Source: Alkalibacillus salilacus | GTDB taxonomy: Bacteria > Bacillota > Bacilli > Bacillales > Alkalibacillaceae | Assembly (NCBI RefSeq): GCF_030812915.1 | Contig: NZ_JAUSTQ010000004.1 | Location: forward strand, 203,978 to 267,977 | DNA: 64,000 nucleotides | Reading direction: 5' to 3' | In this document: one piece after another, positions 1 through 10,047 of the stretch | Layout of the letters: each line of letters begins with the position of its first letter | How positions within the stretch are numbered: position 1 is the stretch's first letter | Translations under genes and position numbers: made by a program | The notes under the pieces: generated by a model | The model's input: the letters and a program-made list of their open reading frames with translations, nothing else | What the model was told of the DNA's origin: nothing | Database searches by the model: none

Positions 1-362
1 ACGATCGACACTTCGTTTTCACTCAAGTTTTGCGCACTGCCAACTGACCGTTCAATCATGCAAGAACCTTGTTTTATATCCACCCAATTAACCAGTGCCT
101 TTTTCCGAACGAGGCTCATTTGATCATAAGAGTCTTCTTCAGGCGTTTCCTCACGACTTCCAAGCAATTTGATCGCCAACTCTTTAGTTTCCTCTGAAGT
201 AAAAGTTGTCGAAAATAAAGGTTCATCATCGTCATCATCCTCTAAATAATAAAATTCTCGTTTTCCACTATGATGTAAAATCATAACAGTATAGATTCCT
301 TCACTATTTTTAAAGGTGATTTTCTTACCGACACCTGGTAATTCTGTTTCATGAAATTGCAT
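1..362 (-). CDS. khtT: K+/H+ antiporter regulatory subunit KhtT-like (partial, C-terminus outside window)
   Basis: About 120 N-terminal residues are visible. They start MQFHETELPGVGKKITF and carry HHSGKREFYYLEDDDDDEP, the hallmark of the KhtT/YhaT family: small cytosolic subunits with an N-terminal domain and a C-terminal RCK_C domain that gate the KhtU antiporter. The ATG at 362 follows a GAGGAGG ribosome binding site. In B. subtilis KhtT is known to bind c-di-AMP and to respond to pH. The gene runs off the left edge, so the RCK_C domain is cut inside its first part, and a khtU partner would lie outside the window. It is divergent from the catalase gene. Family assignment is from pattern recognition of the N-terminus. 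Confidence 0.8.
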   Translation of the reverse strand, partial: MQFHETELPGVGKKITFKNSEGIYTVMILHHSGKREFYYLEDDDDDEPLFSTTFTSEETKELAIKLLGSREETPEEDSYDQMSLVRKKALVNWVDIKQGSCMIERSVGSAQNLSENEVSI

Positions 363-477
363 AAAGCGCCTCCTCTATTTCTTCTTATCCCTATTATATA
401 TAGAATTTTTCCCATTTGCTAATAAGTTTTAAGCAATTGTTCATACTAATGACGTGATTAGTAAGGAGGCTATGAAT

Positions 478-2010
478 ATGAAAAAGCATCATCAAAAAGA
501 AACGTTGACGAACCAACAAGGTCATCCTGTCACGGATAACCAAAACGCTCGAACCGTTGGTAAACGTGGTCCGATGGTACTTGAAAACTATGATTTTCTT
601 GAGAAAATCAGTCACTTTGATCGTGAGAAAATCCCTGAACGTATTGTTCATGCACGTGGTGCTGGTGCTTATGGCTACTTTGAATCTTATGGTGAGTTAG
701 ATGGTGAACCTCTATCAAAATACACTCGGGCTAAAGTATTTGAAAAAGGTAAACAAACACCTGTCTTTGTCCGATTTTCCACCGTTAACCATGGTAAGCA
801 TTCTCCTGAAACACTACGAGATCCCCGTGGTTTTGCTGTGAAATTTTATACGGAAGATGGTAACTGGGATTTAGTCGGCAATAATCTAAAAATCTTTTTT
901 ATCCGAGATCCCATCAAGTTTCCTGACTTTGTTCACGCCTTTCAACCCGATCCTGTCACCAATATACAAGACCCTGAGCGAATTATGGATTTCGTCAGTC
1001 AATCACCTGAGGCAACCCATATGATCACGTTCCTGTTTTCACCTTGGGGTATTCCTGCGAATTATCGTTATATGCAGGGATCAGGTGTCCATGCTTACAG
1101 ATGGGTAAATGCTGAAGGAAAAGCTGTCTTGGTTAAATATCACTGGGAACCTGTTCAAGGCATTAAGAATTTAACACAAACAGAAGCGAACCAGATCCAA
1201 GGCGAAAACTTTAATCATGCCACAGAAGATTTATATAACGCCATTGAAGAAGGAAATTATCCAGAATGGGAATTATATGTTCAAATCATGGAAGAAGGTG
1301 AGCATCCAGAGCTCGATTTCGACCCTCTCGACCCGACTAAATTGTGGTATCGTGACCAATTCCCATGGCATAAAGTCGGTAAAATGGTGTTAAATGACAA
1401 TCCGAAAAATTATCACGCTGAAGTGGAACAGTCTGCATTTGGTACAGGCGTTCTCGTCGATGGCCTCGACTTTTCAGACGACAAACTATTACAAGGTAGA
1501 ACCTATTCTTATTCCGATACACAACGTTATCGTGTCGGCCCAAACTACTTACAGTTACCGATTAACAGCCCAATAAAAGGGATTCGTACGAATCAAAACG
1601 GTGGTCAAATGGATTACCGCACAGATTACGCTGAGGACAAAAGTCCACATATTAACTACGAACCTTCAGCGCTAGATGGATACCTTGAAGCCGAGAATCC
1701 TGGTGAGGAACATGAACCTTATGTGGAAGGCCATATCGTGCGCGATCCTATCGAACGGCAAAATCATTTCGGTCAAGCAGGTGAAACTTACCGCCGCATG
1801 AATGAATGGGAACAGAATGAATTAATCAATAACTTGGTTAATGCTTTATCACAATGTCATGAAACCATTCAAAATCATATGATCGAAAACTTAACTAAAG
1901 CTGATTCAGAGTACGGAAAACGTGTGGCTCAGGGCTTAAATGATCCAAATGCAACTCCTGATCCTAAATTAAATTCAGATGAAATTGGTCACCCTTCAGA
2001 CCCTTATTAA
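478..2010 (+). CDS. katA: Heme catalase (monofunctional, small-subunit type)
   Basis: Converts hydrogen peroxide to water and oxygen in the cytoplasm. The 510-residue protein has the distal histidine motif [14 protein letters not shown] (His58), the [10 protein letters not shown] segment, and the heme-tyrosine region [18 protein letters not shown] followed by LQLPIN. Length fits clade 3 catalases (about 480-550). A longer reading from GTG 454 is possible, but AAGGAGG at 463-469 sits 8 bases before ATG 478, so that start is chosen. Monocistronic, ended by a hairpin terminator. Symbol katA is by similarity to the main vegetative Bacillus catalase; katX or katE cannot be excluded from sequence alone. 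Confidence 0.93.
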   Translation: MKKHHQKETLTNQQGHPVTDNQNARTVGKRGPMVLENYDFLEKISHFDREKIPERIVHARGAGAYGYFESYGELDGEPLSKYTRAKVFEKGKQTPVFVRFSTVNHGKHSPETLRDPRGFAVKFYTEDGNWDLVGNNLKIFFIRDPIKFPDFVHAFQPDPVTNIQDPERIMDFVSQSPEATHMITFLFSPWGIPANYRYMQGSGVHAYRWVNAEGKAVLVKYHWEPVQGIKNLTQTEANQIQGENFNHATEDLYNAIEEGNYPEWELYVQIMEEGEHPELDFDPLDPTKLWYRDQFPWHKVGKMVLNDNPKNYHAEVEQSAFGTGVLVDGLDFSDDKLLQGRTYSYSDTQRYRVGPNYLQLPINSPIKGIRTNQNGGQMDYRTDYAEDKSPHINYEPSALDGYLEAENPGEEHEPYVEGHIVRDPIERQNHFGQAGETYRRMNEWEQNELINNLVNALSQCHETIQNHMIENLTKADSEYGKRVAQGLNDPNATPDPKLNSDEIGHPSDPY

Positions 2011-2017
2011 GTTATTA

Positions 2018-2056
2018 CAAACTTCTAATACCTCCTATGGTGTTAGAAGTTTTTTG
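2018..2056 (+). terminator. Rho-independent terminator of the catalase gene
   Basis: The arms AACTTCTAA(C/T)ACC and GGTGTTAGAAGTT pair around a short loop and are followed by TTTTTTG. Confidence 0.8.
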
Positions 2057-2284
2057 TTTCTTAAGAATTGAATTTAGACTAAACATGAGTATACGTAACC
2101 AAATAAGCGCTATTTTATAAATGATTGAGTTAAGCTCAGGAAAATACCAGTAAATATCTGATAATTATAATTTTTATATTTGTATGGTGTTTTTCAAAGC
2201 AATCACTCAAATGAGAAAATAATAATCGTATATTGTTTTTTATATCATAATGAAAAAGATAAACAGGAAGGGGATTCTTACATT

Positions 2285-2674
2285 ATGAAAACAGTTAAAT
2301 TACAAGACATTATTGGAACAGAAAACGACGTTAGAGGGGAAAACTGGGACAGTCGTCGCCTGTTATTAAAGAAAGATGGCATGGGTTTTTCTCTACATGA
2401 CACGGTGATTAAAGCCGGAACAGAGACACATATTTGGTATCAAAACCATTTAGAAGCAGTCTACTGCATCGAAGGCGATGGTGAGGTCGAAACACTAAAA
2501 GATAACAAGGTCTACAAAATCACACCAGGTACGGTTTATTCGTTAGACGAGCATGATGAGCACCTCCTGCGCGGTGGAAAAGAAGATATGCGCGTTGTTT
2601 GCGTCTTTAACCCGCCACTTTCAGGTAAGGAAGTGCATGACGAGAACGGCGTTTATCCAGTTGATGAAGATTAA
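2285..2674 (+). CDS. ectC: L-ectoine synthase EctC (solitary)
   Basis: Closes the ring of N-gamma-acetyl-diaminobutyrate to give ectoine, a compatible solute. The 129-residue cupin has the normal EctC length (about 128-137). It carries family segments such as [50 protein letters not shown] and the C-terminal [21 protein letters not shown], so active-site and Fe-binding positions look intact. ATG 2285 is preceded by GGAAGGGG at a slightly long spacing of about 11; an in-frame upstream reading to 2180 lacks family similarity. No ectA or ectB is adjacent, as the gene is flanked by terminators on both sides. It is therefore either a solitary ectC (known from other genomes) or fed by ectAB elsewhere in the genome. 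Confidence 0.93.
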   Translation: MKTVKLQDIIGTENDVRGENWDSRRLLLKKDGMGFSLHDTVIKAGTETHIWYQNHLEAVYCIEGDGEVETLKDNKVYKITPGTVYSLDEHDEHLLRGGKEDMRVVCVFNPPLSGKEVHDENGVYPVDED

Positions 2675-2683
2675 TAAGAAATT

Positions 2684-2726
2684 AAAAAGTGCTAGATTGC
2701 TAAGCTTGAGCAATCTAGCACTTTTT
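2684..2726. terminator. Bidirectional terminator between ectC and the symporter gene
   Basis: AAAAAGTGCTAGATTGC pairs with GCAATCTAGCACTTTTTT around TAAGCTTGA, a perfect stem with A and T runs on both sides. It serves the two convergent genes. Confidence 0.9.
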
Positions 2727-3874
2727 TAACCTTTCATCTTACTTGTGAATTGATCGACTAACAGTGCAATCGCGCCATCACCTGTTATATTCGTCGCTGT
2801 ACCAAAGCTATCTTGAGCCATATACAATGCAATCATGAGCGCAATAGCGGATTCTGTAAAACCGAGCATCGAACCTAAAATACCGATCGCTGCCATAATA
2901 GCACCACCAGGAACACCAGGTGCTGCAATCATGATTACACCAAGTGTTACAATAACTGGTAAAATATCAAATAATCCAGGCGTACTAAAACCATCCATGA
3001 CGGACATAACGGCAACCGTACAACTCACAATCGTAATCATACTACCCGATAAATGAATGTTAGCACTTAAAGGTACTGTAAAATCTGCCACATCTTCTTT
3101 CACATTATTTTGTTTTGCTTGCTTTAACGTCACTGGAATTGTAGCAGCACTACTCATCGTACCAAGTCCAGTGAAATAAGCTGGTAGCATTGTTTTGAGT
3201 AACTTGAATGGATTTTGTCCAGTATAAAAACCTGCAACTGTATATTGAATGGTTAACCATATCCAATGCATGACGATCGCAACCACTAGCACAACACCAA
3301 ACACAGATAATGTGTCAAAGACTGTGCCTTCTGCGGCCATTTCTGTAAATATCCCTGCGATGAAAAACGGTAAAATAGGGATAATAACACGCATAATCAC
3401 AAATTCAACGACCGTCTTACCTTCATCAAAGACCTTAATTAAGGCCTCACTTTTAAGCTTCGCCATAGCAATACCAAACGTAAATGCTAAAACTAATGCT
3501 GTTATGACCCCCATTAACGGATCAATCGTTAAATCAAGAAAACTTTCAGGTGCACTCCCTTCCTCTGGGGCCGTACCATCACTTGCTACGAATGGCATAA
3601 TAATTGTCGCAACAAAAAAAGCTGCCGTCCCAGCTAAAATGGTTGATGTGTAAGCCGTCCCCAAAGTTAGCCCGACTAATTTGCCAGAATTCTGACCTAA
3701 ATGAGATACCCCTGAAGCAATAAAAAATAAAATAATGAGCGGAATCATGAATTCAATAAACTGTCCGAATAGGTCACTGATTGTCACAAGGGAACGCGTT
3801 AACCACTCAATCCCTATTAATCCAATAATTGTACCGAGAATAATACCTGTTAATAATTTTAATATGAGTTTCAT
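2726..3874 (-). CDS. Dicarboxylate/amino acid:cation symporter (DAACS family)
   Basis: Multispanning membrane carrier of the sodium/proton:glutamate/dicarboxylate symporter family, expected to import an acidic amino acid or dicarboxylate. The 382 residues show about eight hydrophobic helices, a serine-containing re-entrant hairpin region (TMSSAATIPVTLKQA) and the C-terminal substrate/Na site NITGDGAIALL. It is shorter than GltP/GltT (about 410-430) and differs in the usual SSSGTLP and NMDGAA motifs, so it is a divergent member and the substrate is open. Starts with ATG after GAAGGGAG; single gene with divergent neighbours. A second, more typical member lies at 15.8-17.0 kb. Confidence 0.85.
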   Translation of the reverse strand: MKLILKLLTGIILGTIIGLIGIEWLTRSLVTISDLFGQFIEFMIPLIILFFIASGVSHLGQNSGKLVGLTLGTAYTSTILAGTAAFFVATIIMPFVASDGTAPEEGSAPESFLDLTIDPLMGVITALVLAFTFGIAMAKLKSEALIKVFDEGKTVVEFVIMRVIIPILPFFIAGIFTEMAAEGTVFDTLSVFGVVLVVAIVMHWIWLTIQYTVAGFYTGQNPFKLLKTMLPAYFTGLGTMSSAATIPVTLKQAKQNNVKEDVADFTVPLSANIHLSGSMITIVSCTVAVMSVMDGFSTPGLFDILPVIVTLGVIMIAAPGVPGGAIMAAIGILGSMLGFTESAIALMIALYMAQDSFGTATNITGDGAIALLVDQFTSKMKG

Positions 3875-3983
3875 TTGATTGGTCGACTCCCTTCTTGCTA
3901 AAAAGTATTAAGAGATATCATACCGTTTTAAAATCAAAATCACAATGCTATTTCAAATAATCGGAATAATGAGATTATTTTCA

Positions 3984-4020
3984 AAAAAATAAAAAGCGAA
4001 TGGTTCTTACCATCCGCTCT
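3984..4020 (-). terminator. Terminator of the radical SAM gene
   Basis: On the minus strand AGCGGATGGT pairs with ACCATTCGCT and is followed by a T-rich tract (TTTTTATTTTTTT). Confidence 0.8.
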
Positions 4021-4030
4021 TTATCAAATA

Positions 4031-5164
4031 CTATCGATTTTGTAGAGAAATTTTAGTCTGTCGTTTTTGGAAATCAACATTTGGGTAATACGTATCTTTG
4101 ACTAACACATTCGGACCTAAACATTTCGCCATTGGACAATGGCAATTCAACGACTGAGCTAAGTTGGATGCCATCCACTGATCGAAACTTTTAACTAAAG
4201 GCGTATGTTGAATATTACCAAGACTCGGTTCATCTCCAAAGTCCGTCACCGTTACTTCACCAGAAAAGATATTCACATTTAATCGTGAGCGCCCATCAGG
4301 ATCATTACGGACTGTAACATTTTTCGCTTCATCTAGGCGTTGCAGTAATTCTAAGTCATCATTTGATTGGCTACATGGATAAAACGGCAGTGTCCCGAAA
4401 AGCATCCAGACATCTTCATCACGAATATCTAGTAAATGACGAATCCCGTGTTTCATCTCATCAAGTGACAATGTCTCTAAATCTTTCGCGAAATCGACTG
4501 GATACATCGGGTGAATCTCGTGACGAGCACACCCCATTTGTAAGACATGTTCGTGAATCTCTTGTAAATGTGGGTACGTTCGGCCATTTAACATGGTTTC
4601 GGCTGAGACCATGACACCTTCAGCGGAAAGTCTCTGACTATTATCAACTAACCGATCGAAAAACATCGCACGACTATCAAATGAAGGTTTCCGTTCCATT
4701 AGAGCAAAACCAGTTTCCGCAAACTCATCAACGGTGCCCCAATTATGCGAAATATGTAGGACATCTAAATAAGGAACAATGGCTTCATATCGTTCGTAAG
4801 GAAGTGTTAAATTAGAATTAATTTGCGTACGAACTCCACGTTCATGGGCATAACGCAATAACGGAACGACGTATTGTTCAACGGACTTTTTCGATAACAT
4901 CGGTTCGCCACCCGTAATACTCAAAGTCCGTAAATGTGGCACTTCATCTAATCGTTTTAAAAGTACATCAATCGGTAGTGGGTCAGGGTCGCGGTTCATT
5001 AACGTATCTCCAACCGCACAATGACGACAACGCATATTACATAAATGCGTTGTCGTGAATTCAATATTAGAGAGCACGAGTTCTCCGTGTTCGTCAACGT
5101 CCATATACGCTTCCCAAGGATCATAGCTAGGTGATAACTCTTGGTGTTGATTACTCATTTGCAT
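4031..5164 (-). CDS. yfkAB: Radical SAM protein YfkAB-like
   Basis: Radical SAM enzyme of the YfkA/YfkAB family, whose substrate is unknown. The 377 residues carry the [4Fe-4S]/SAM motif CNMRCRHC (Cys42, Cys46, Cys49), the glycine-rich SAM site SITGGEPMLS, and a C-terminal cysteine cluster CHCPMAKCLG that may hold a second iron-sulfur cluster. Length matches the fused YfkAB form in Bacillus. ATG 5164 follows GAAAGGA at 8 bases; a second ATG two codons in is equally placed. Transcribed alone, ending in a clear hairpin. Function beyond radical chemistry cannot be inferred from the neighbourhood. Confidence 0.88.
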   Translation of the reverse strand: MQMSNQHQELSPSYDPWEAYMDVDEHGELVLSNIEFTTTHLCNMRCRHCAVGDTLMNRDPDPLPIDVLLKRLDEVPHLRTLSITGGEPMLSKKSVEQYVVPLLRYAHERGVRTQINSNLTLPYERYEAIVPYLDVLHISHNWGTVDEFAETGFALMERKPSFDSRAMFFDRLVDNSQRLSAEGVMVSAETMLNGRTYPHLQEIHEHVLQMGCARHEIHPMYPVDFAKDLETLSLDEMKHGIRHLLDIRDEDVWMLFGTLPFYPCSQSNDDLELLQRLDEAKNVTVRNDPDGRSRLNVNIFSGEVTVTDFGDEPSLGNIQHTPLVKSFDQWMASNLAQSLNCHCPMAKCLGPNVLVKDTYYPNVDFQKRQTKISLQNR

Positions 5165-5253
5165 AAGTTTCGTCCTTTCTAAACGTCATAATCTATCACC
5201 ATTCTAACATAACGAATAGGTTACTAACGGACGAATTCCCAAGCTGTTTAACA

Positions 5254-6228
5254 CTAGACTAAGATGCGATTATCTTCTTTCACCGTTTTGACAATATCCT
5301 GCACAATTGCATGAGCAGTTGGTTTCTCACCTGCCCCCGCTCCTTCTAATTTTAAGGATCCAAGTCGATCACTAGATATGACAATCGCATTTTGTACGCC
5401 ATCAACTGAAGATAATGGGTGGTTTTCTTCAACCCATGTCGGCTCAACCACAATTTCAATTGCCGATTCTGACGTAGCATCAATCGTTACAAGTGGTTTT
5501 AATACTTGATTAGTTTGCTTATTCAGGACTTCGTCTAATTGCAATTGATCAAGGCCTTTTCGCCGATTGACTGTGATCTCCTGATAATCTTTTCGGAGTA
5601 AATTAGCTAATATATAGGCTTTATTTAAGGCGTCAAATCCATCAATATCATGGCTTGGATCCGCTTCTGCATAACCGAGTCGTGTCGCTTGAGTTAATGC
5701 TTCATGAAAGGTTAATCCCTCTTTTGCAACCGCGGTTAAGATATAATTGGACGTTCCATTTAAAATCGCCTCGATGCGATGAACCGATTCAAGTTGATGA
5801 ATCTGGTTAAGTGTATCAATAATCGGAATGCCACCAGCTACAGATGCATCGTACTTCACATTAATCCTGCGCTCTTCAGCTAGTTCTTGCAGCTTCTGCC
5901 CTCTTGCCGCATACATAGCTTTATTGGCTGTAACGACATGGCATCCTTGTTCAATGGCCGCTGTGACGTATTGATAAGCTGACTCAACCCCTGTAATCGC
6001 CTCAACTACGATATCAATCTGTTGAGCTAGCACATCATCCATATTGGTCGTAAGTAGGACATGGTTCGCTACGTCACGATGTTTCGATTCATCATTGACG
6101 AGTACAGCCGTCACCTGGACTGGGCGATTTAACGTTTGTTCTAATGATTGTTGTTCTTCTTTAATATGAGCATAAACTCCTTTACCGACTGTTCCAAACC
6201 CTAATATCGCAACACGAATCGGCTCCAT
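5254..6228 (-). CDS. hom: Homoserine dehydrogenase
   Basis: Reduces aspartate semialdehyde to homoserine with NAD(P)H, feeding the two downstream steps encoded just ahead of it. The N-terminal Rossmann fold has GFGTVGKGVY; the catalytic part shows TANKAMYA, the conserved NGTSNYIL and the GYAEADPSHDIDGFDA segment. At 324 residues it lacks the C-terminal ACT domain of the 430-residue Bacillus Hom, so feedback by threonine is unlikely. It is the last gene of the S-box controlled operon metX-metY-hom, 12 bases behind metY, with AGGAGG before its ATG. A short Hom inside a methionine operon suggests a paralogue dedicated to methionine synthesis. Confidence 0.93.
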   Translation of the reverse strand: MEPIRVAILGFGTVGKGVYAHIKEEQQSLEQTLNRPVQVTAVLVNDESKHRDVANHVLLTTNMDDVLAQQIDIVVEAITGVESAYQYVTAAIEQGCHVVTANKAMYAARGQKLQELAEERRINVKYDASVAGGIPIIDTLNQIHQLESVHRIEAILNGTSNYILTAVAKEGLTFHEALTQATRLGYAEADPSHDIDGFDALNKAYILANLLRKDYQEITVNRRKGLDQLQLDEVLNKQTNQVLKPLVTIDATSESAIEIVVEPTWVEENHPLSSVDGVQNAIVISSDRLGSLKLEGAGAGEKPTAHAIVQDIVKTVKEDNRILV

Positions 6229-6240
6229 AATAAGCCTCCT

Positions 6241-7560
6241 TTATGAATGAACCTCACTCTCCTGTGATGTTTTGCCTGTCGCCGCTTCAATCGCTTGCTC
6301 TAAGTCAGCAATTAAATCATCGACATGTTCGATCCCAACAGATAAGCGAATTAAATCTTCGGTTACGCCCGATGCTTTGCGTTCTTCTTCATTTAACTGT
6401 TGATGAGTGGTACTCGCTGGATGAATAATTAAACTTTTCGCATCACCGACATTGGCCAAATGCGACCATAATTGAGCATTGTCAATAACAGAGGCACCCG
6501 CTTCTTTTCCACCTTTGATACCAAACACCACGATCGATCCTGCACCTTTAGGTAAATATTTAGCTGCTAATGACCGTGATGGGTGATCATCTTTTTCTGG
6601 ATAAAGCACCCAATCGACGGCTGGATGTTGATCTAAGTATTCGACAATGCGATGAGCATTCGAAACGTGTTCTTTCATCCGCACATGTAATGTTTCAAGC
6701 CCTAGTGCTAATTGGAAGGCATTATACGGACTTAATGTCGCCCCAGTATCACGAAGAACTTGAACACGCGCCTTCGTAATAAATGCGGCCTCAGGTAGTG
6801 CTTCAGAATACACAATCCCGTGGTAACTCGAATCAGGTTCCGTGAAGCCTGGGAACTTCGGCGAATTCCAATCAAACTTACCAGCATCAACTAATACACC
6901 ACCTAGCGTCGTACCATTACCACCTAACCATTTCGTTGCTGAATGTACGACGAGATCCGCTCCATAATCAATTGGACGAAGTAAATAAGGTGTCGGGAAC
7001 GTATTATCAACGATTAATGGTACACCTGCTTCGTGTGCAATCTCTGCCACTTTTTCTATATCTAGTACGTGTAAACCAGGGTTCCCAATCGTTTCAGCAA
7101 AGACTGCTTTTGTTTTCGGCGTAATTGCTTCGCGGAAATTCTCAGGTTCAGTCGGGTCGACAAAGTGTGTGGTAATACCATGTTTCGGTAATGTCGTTGA
7201 GAATAAGTTGTATGTGCCTCCGTATAAAGTAGAAGCTGCTACAATCTCATCTCCCGCTTCAGCTAAGTTAAAAATCGCACCTGAAATCGACGCCATACCA
7301 CTGGAAAAAGCTAAGGCACCAATCCCACCTTCTAATTGGGCAACACGATCCTCAAATGCACCCACTGTTGGATTGCCAATACGTGAATAGATAAAGCCTT
7401 CTTCTTGTAAAGAAAATAAATTCGCCGCGTGTTCTGTATGATTGAACTGATAAGAGTTCGTTTGATAGATCGGTAATGCGCGTGCTCCCGTTGCTGGATC
7501 TGCTTCTAAACCACCGTGAATACCAATTGTTTCTACTCGATACTGTTCTTGATTACTCAT
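6241..7560 (-). CDS. metY: O-acetylhomoserine (thiol)-lyase / aminocarboxypropyltransferase
   Basis: PLP enzyme of the Cys/Met metabolism family that makes homocysteine from O-acetylhomoserine and sulfide. The 439 residues include the PLP lysine motif [18 protein letters not shown] and [11 protein letters not shown] near the N-terminus, and [12 protein letters not shown] near the C-terminus. The length is typical of MetY (about 425-440) and longer than MetI/MetC. It lies between metX (12-base gap) and hom (12-base gap), so the direct sulfhydrylation route homoserine to O-acetylhomoserine to homocysteine is encoded in one transcript. Confidence 0.93.
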   Translation of the reverse strand: MSNQEQYRVETIGIHGGLEADPATGARALPIYQTNSYQFNHTEHAANLFSLQEEGFIYSRIGNPTVGAFEDRVAQLEGGIGALAFSSGMASISGAIFNLAEAGDEIVAASTLYGGTYNLFSTTLPKHGITTHFVDPTEPENFREAITPKTKAVFAETIGNPGLHVLDIEKVAEIAHEAGVPLIVDNTFPTPYLLRPIDYGADLVVHSATKWLGGNGTTLGGVLVDAGKFDWNSPKFPGFTEPDSSYHGIVYSEALPEAAFITKARVQVLRDTGATLSPYNAFQLALGLETLHVRMKEHVSNAHRIVEYLDQHPAVDWVLYPEKDDHPSRSLAAKYLPKGAGSIVVFGIKGGKEAGASVIDNAQLWSHLANVGDAKSLIIHPASTTHQQLNEEERKASGVTEDLIRLSVGIEHVDDLIADLEQAIEAATGKTSQESEVHS

Positions 7561-7572
7561 ATTAATCGCTCC

Positions 7573-8610
7573 TTATTTATCTATTTGTTGAAGGACCTTC
7601 TCAACTTCTGGTCCCCAATGATCAAATTCAACTAAAAATCCATCATGACCAAACGTTGTATCAACATGTATATAATGTGCTTCTTGATCAAATGCTTGAA
7701 GCTCTTGGATAAACTGTCTAATTTCTTCTGGTGGATATAACAAGTCATGTTGAAAACCGAATGCATATACAGGGACTTGCCAATCAAAAAAGATTTGCTC
7801 TAAATCATCACGTCCTCGACTAAGGTCATGACTATTCATCGCTTCTAACAACACTAAGTAACTATTCGCATCAAAACGCTCAGCAATTTTTTCCGCCTGA
7901 TGGTTCAAATATTGCGCGACTTGATATTGGTCACCATCATGTTCTCGGTTAAACCTCGACTGAAATAGCGGTGCGGAACGATAGGTAATCATGCCAATCG
8001 AACGTGCTAAACCAAGTCCTTCTTTCGGAAATTTTCCTTGCTTCCAATTAGGGTCTTGGCGAATCGCTTGAGCCGAAATATGATTAAAGGCAATCGCATA
8101 GTCACTGAACTGCGTGGTAACAGCTAGTGGTATAATCGCTTTAATAAACCACGGATACATCACAGCCCACTCAAGCACTTGCATGCCTCCTAATGAACCA
8201 CCCATCACAGCATGAAGTTGATGAACGCCTAACTTCTTCAAAGCTAAAAATTGAATCTCGACTAAATCACGAACCGTTAAAGTCGGAAAGTCAGCACCAT
8301 ATGTCCGACCTGTTTCTGGATTTAGCGATAGTGGCCCTGTAGAGCCGTGACATCCACCTAATGTATTAAAGGTAATCACCTCATATTGATCGAGATCAAC
8401 ATAACCTCCTTCATGGATTAACCCTCGCCACCATCCAGGGTCATCTTCTGTACCTACTGTGATATGATTGCCTGTTAAAGCATGGCAAACAAGGATGATA
8501 GGGGCACCTTTTGTTCCAGCTCGTTCATAAACAAGTTCAATTTCTTTAAGAAACGTCCCTGACTCTAACGTCACGTTTGGAATCACTACACGATCAGTGA
8601 CTCTGTTCAT
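7573..8610 (-). CDS. metX: Homoserine O-acetyltransferase
   Basis: Acetylates homoserine with acetyl-CoA, the first committed step of methionine synthesis. An alpha/beta hydrolase fold of 345 residues with the nucleophile elbow GGSLGGMQ (Ser139), the oxyanion region CHALTGNH, Asp in GFQHDLLYPP and His in TTFGHDGFLVE. All three catalytic residues are present and the length is usual for MetX. GAAAGGAT precedes the ATG. First gene of the operon, directly behind a SAM-I riboswitch with its terminator. Some members use succinyl-CoA instead; acetyl specificity is inferred from the family and from metY next to it. Confidence 0.92.
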   Translation of the reverse strand: MNRVTDRVVIPNVTLESGTFLKEIELVYERAGTKGAPIILVCHALTGNHITVGTEDDPGWWRGLIHEGGYVDLDQYEVITFNTLGGCHGSTGPLSLNPETGRTYGADFPTLTVRDLVEIQFLALKKLGVHQLHAVMGGSLGGMQVLEWAVMYPWFIKAIIPLAVTTQFSDYAIAFNHISAQAIRQDPNWKQGKFPKEGLGLARSIGMITYRSAPLFQSRFNREHDGDQYQVAQYLNHQAEKIAERFDANSYLVLLEAMNSHDLSRGRDDLEQIFFDWQVPVYAFGFQHDLLYPPEEIRQFIQELQAFDQEAHYIHVDTTFGHDGFLVEFDHWGPEVEKVLQQIDK

Positions 8611-8642
8611 ATTGCTGTCATCCTTTCGCTTTCAAAACCATA

Positions 8643-8815
8643 AAAAACCTCCCTACCTTTGAAAGATAGAGAGGTGTAAATAGACGAATCCATTTGTCTC
8701 TCTCATCTCCCAAAGCAATCACTTGCTTCGCAGGAATTAGCACCTTTCAAACCATTGTTCGAAGGTTGCCGGGCGTCGTCGGGCCAGTCCCTCAGCCACT
8801 CTTGATAAGAGTTGA
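8643..8815 (-). promoter_or_regulatory. SAM-I (S-box) riboswitch with terminator, controlling metX-metY-hom
   Basis: Read on the minus strand, the leader has CTTATCAAGAGTGGCTGAGG, then GACTGGCCC, CCCGGCAACC, AAGGTGCTAATTCCTGC and GATGAGAG, the conserved S-box blocks in the right order (about 8812 to 8692). The expression platform is a strong hairpin with TTTTTT at 8643-8675, just before metX. Known behaviour of the class: SAM binding favours termination. Confidence 0.96.
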
Positions 8816-8887
8816 AATTGTTATACAATTTTGTTAATTAGATTATATGCATCTTACCACTTACTTATTCTTAAGTCAATAACCAGA

Positions 8888-9862
8888 TTAAACTTCTTGT
8901 TTTTTTGAAGCTTCAATCTTAGCTAACTTCGCCTGTACTTCTTCTTCAGATAAACCGTGCTCCTCGATATAGCGATTGCGAGGGTGCTCGCGGCACTCAG
9001 GTGAACAACTTCTCATATAGAAATGTTCATTCTCTTCAGAAGCTAGTAACTGTTCATTACAATCCGGGTTCGCGCAGTTAATATAACGTTCACATGGCTC
9101 ACCTGTGAAATAATCACGACCCACGACATTGTGTTCAACTTGATTAATCGGTACTGTAATGCGCTCATCGAACACATAGCATTGGCCGTCCCAAAGATCT
9201 CCTTGAACTTCAGGGTCTTTACCGTATGTGACGATTCCACCATGTAACTGACCGACATCATCTATACCTTCTTCTTTCAACCAACCTGTAAAACGCTCAC
9301 AACGAATACCACCTGTACAATACGTTAAGACACGTTTACCTTCAAGCATGTCTTTGTTTTCCTTAATCCAATCAGGCAGTTCGCGGAAAGTGCGAATGTT
9401 CGGGCGAATGGCGCCACGAAAATGACCTACATCATACTCATAATCGTTACGCGCATCTAGAATAATCGCATCATCACGTTGCATCTCTTCATGGAATTCT
9501 TTCGGATCAAGAAATTCAGCCGTATCTTCCATTGGTGAGACGTCTTCTTCTTCATCCAAGCTTAAATTCACGATTTCATCGCGATGGCGAACATGCATCT
9601 TCTTAAATGCGTGATCATCCGCTTCATCAATCTTAAATTCGATGTCCGCAAAGCGTGGGTCAGCACGCAATCCTTCCATATATTGATTCGTTTGTTCAAC
9701 CGTTCCTGAGACAGTTCCATTCAAACCTTCCTCAGCAACTAATATACGACCCTTTAAACCAAGGTCGAAGCAGAATTGTAAGTGCTCATCACGAAATGTT
9801 TCCGGATCCTCAATCGGAACATATTTGTAATAAAGCAATACTCTGTAATCCTTATTAGACAT
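8888..9862 (-). CDS. trhO: tRNA uridine(34) hydroxylase TrhO (YceA-type rhodanese)
   Basis: Oxygen-dependent enzyme making 5-hydroxyuridine at tRNA position 34. The 324 residues have an N-terminal acylphosphatase-like domain (about 1-110), a rhodanese domain (about 120-230) with active-site loop YCTGGIRCE (Cys182), and a C-terminal cysteine-rich tail ([26 protein letters not shown]). The open frame runs upstream to 9955, but ATG 9862 follows AAGGTGATC and starts with the family N-terminus [14 protein letters not shown], so it is chosen. Monocistronic; divergent from the next gene. Confidence 0.93.
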   Translation of the reverse strand: MSNKDYRVLLYYKYVPIEDPETFRDEHLQFCFDLGLKGRILVAEEGLNGTVSGTVEQTNQYMEGLRADPRFADIEFKIDEADDHAFKKMHVRHRDEIVNLSLDEEEDVSPMEDTAEFLDPKEFHEEMQRDDAIILDARNDYEYDVGHFRGAIRPNIRTFRELPDWIKENKDMLEGKRVLTYCTGGIRCERFTGWLKEEGIDDVGQLHGGIVTYGKDPEVQGDLWDGQCYVFDERITVPINQVEHNVVGRDYFTGEPCERYINCANPDCNEQLLASEENEHFYMRSCSPECREHPRNRYIEEHGLSEEEVQAKLAKIEASKKQEV

Positions 9863-10047
9863 TATGATCACCTTGCTTTTATATATTTTCAAATTAATTT
9901 TATCTATAGTTACCAACACTGTATTATATAATATCATAGGAAAATCAGCAACCAAATCAATTCACCAAAAGGTTAATCAAGCGTTCACATTTAAAATTGT
10001 ATTGATCCATGATAAAGTAATTGAGATAGTCCGAAAGAGGTGAAGCC

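Noticed and set aside
2180..2284. Longer start for EctC (GTG/TTG upstream)
   Set aside because: The added residues have no EctC similarity, and the ATG at 2285 gives the exact family N-terminus.
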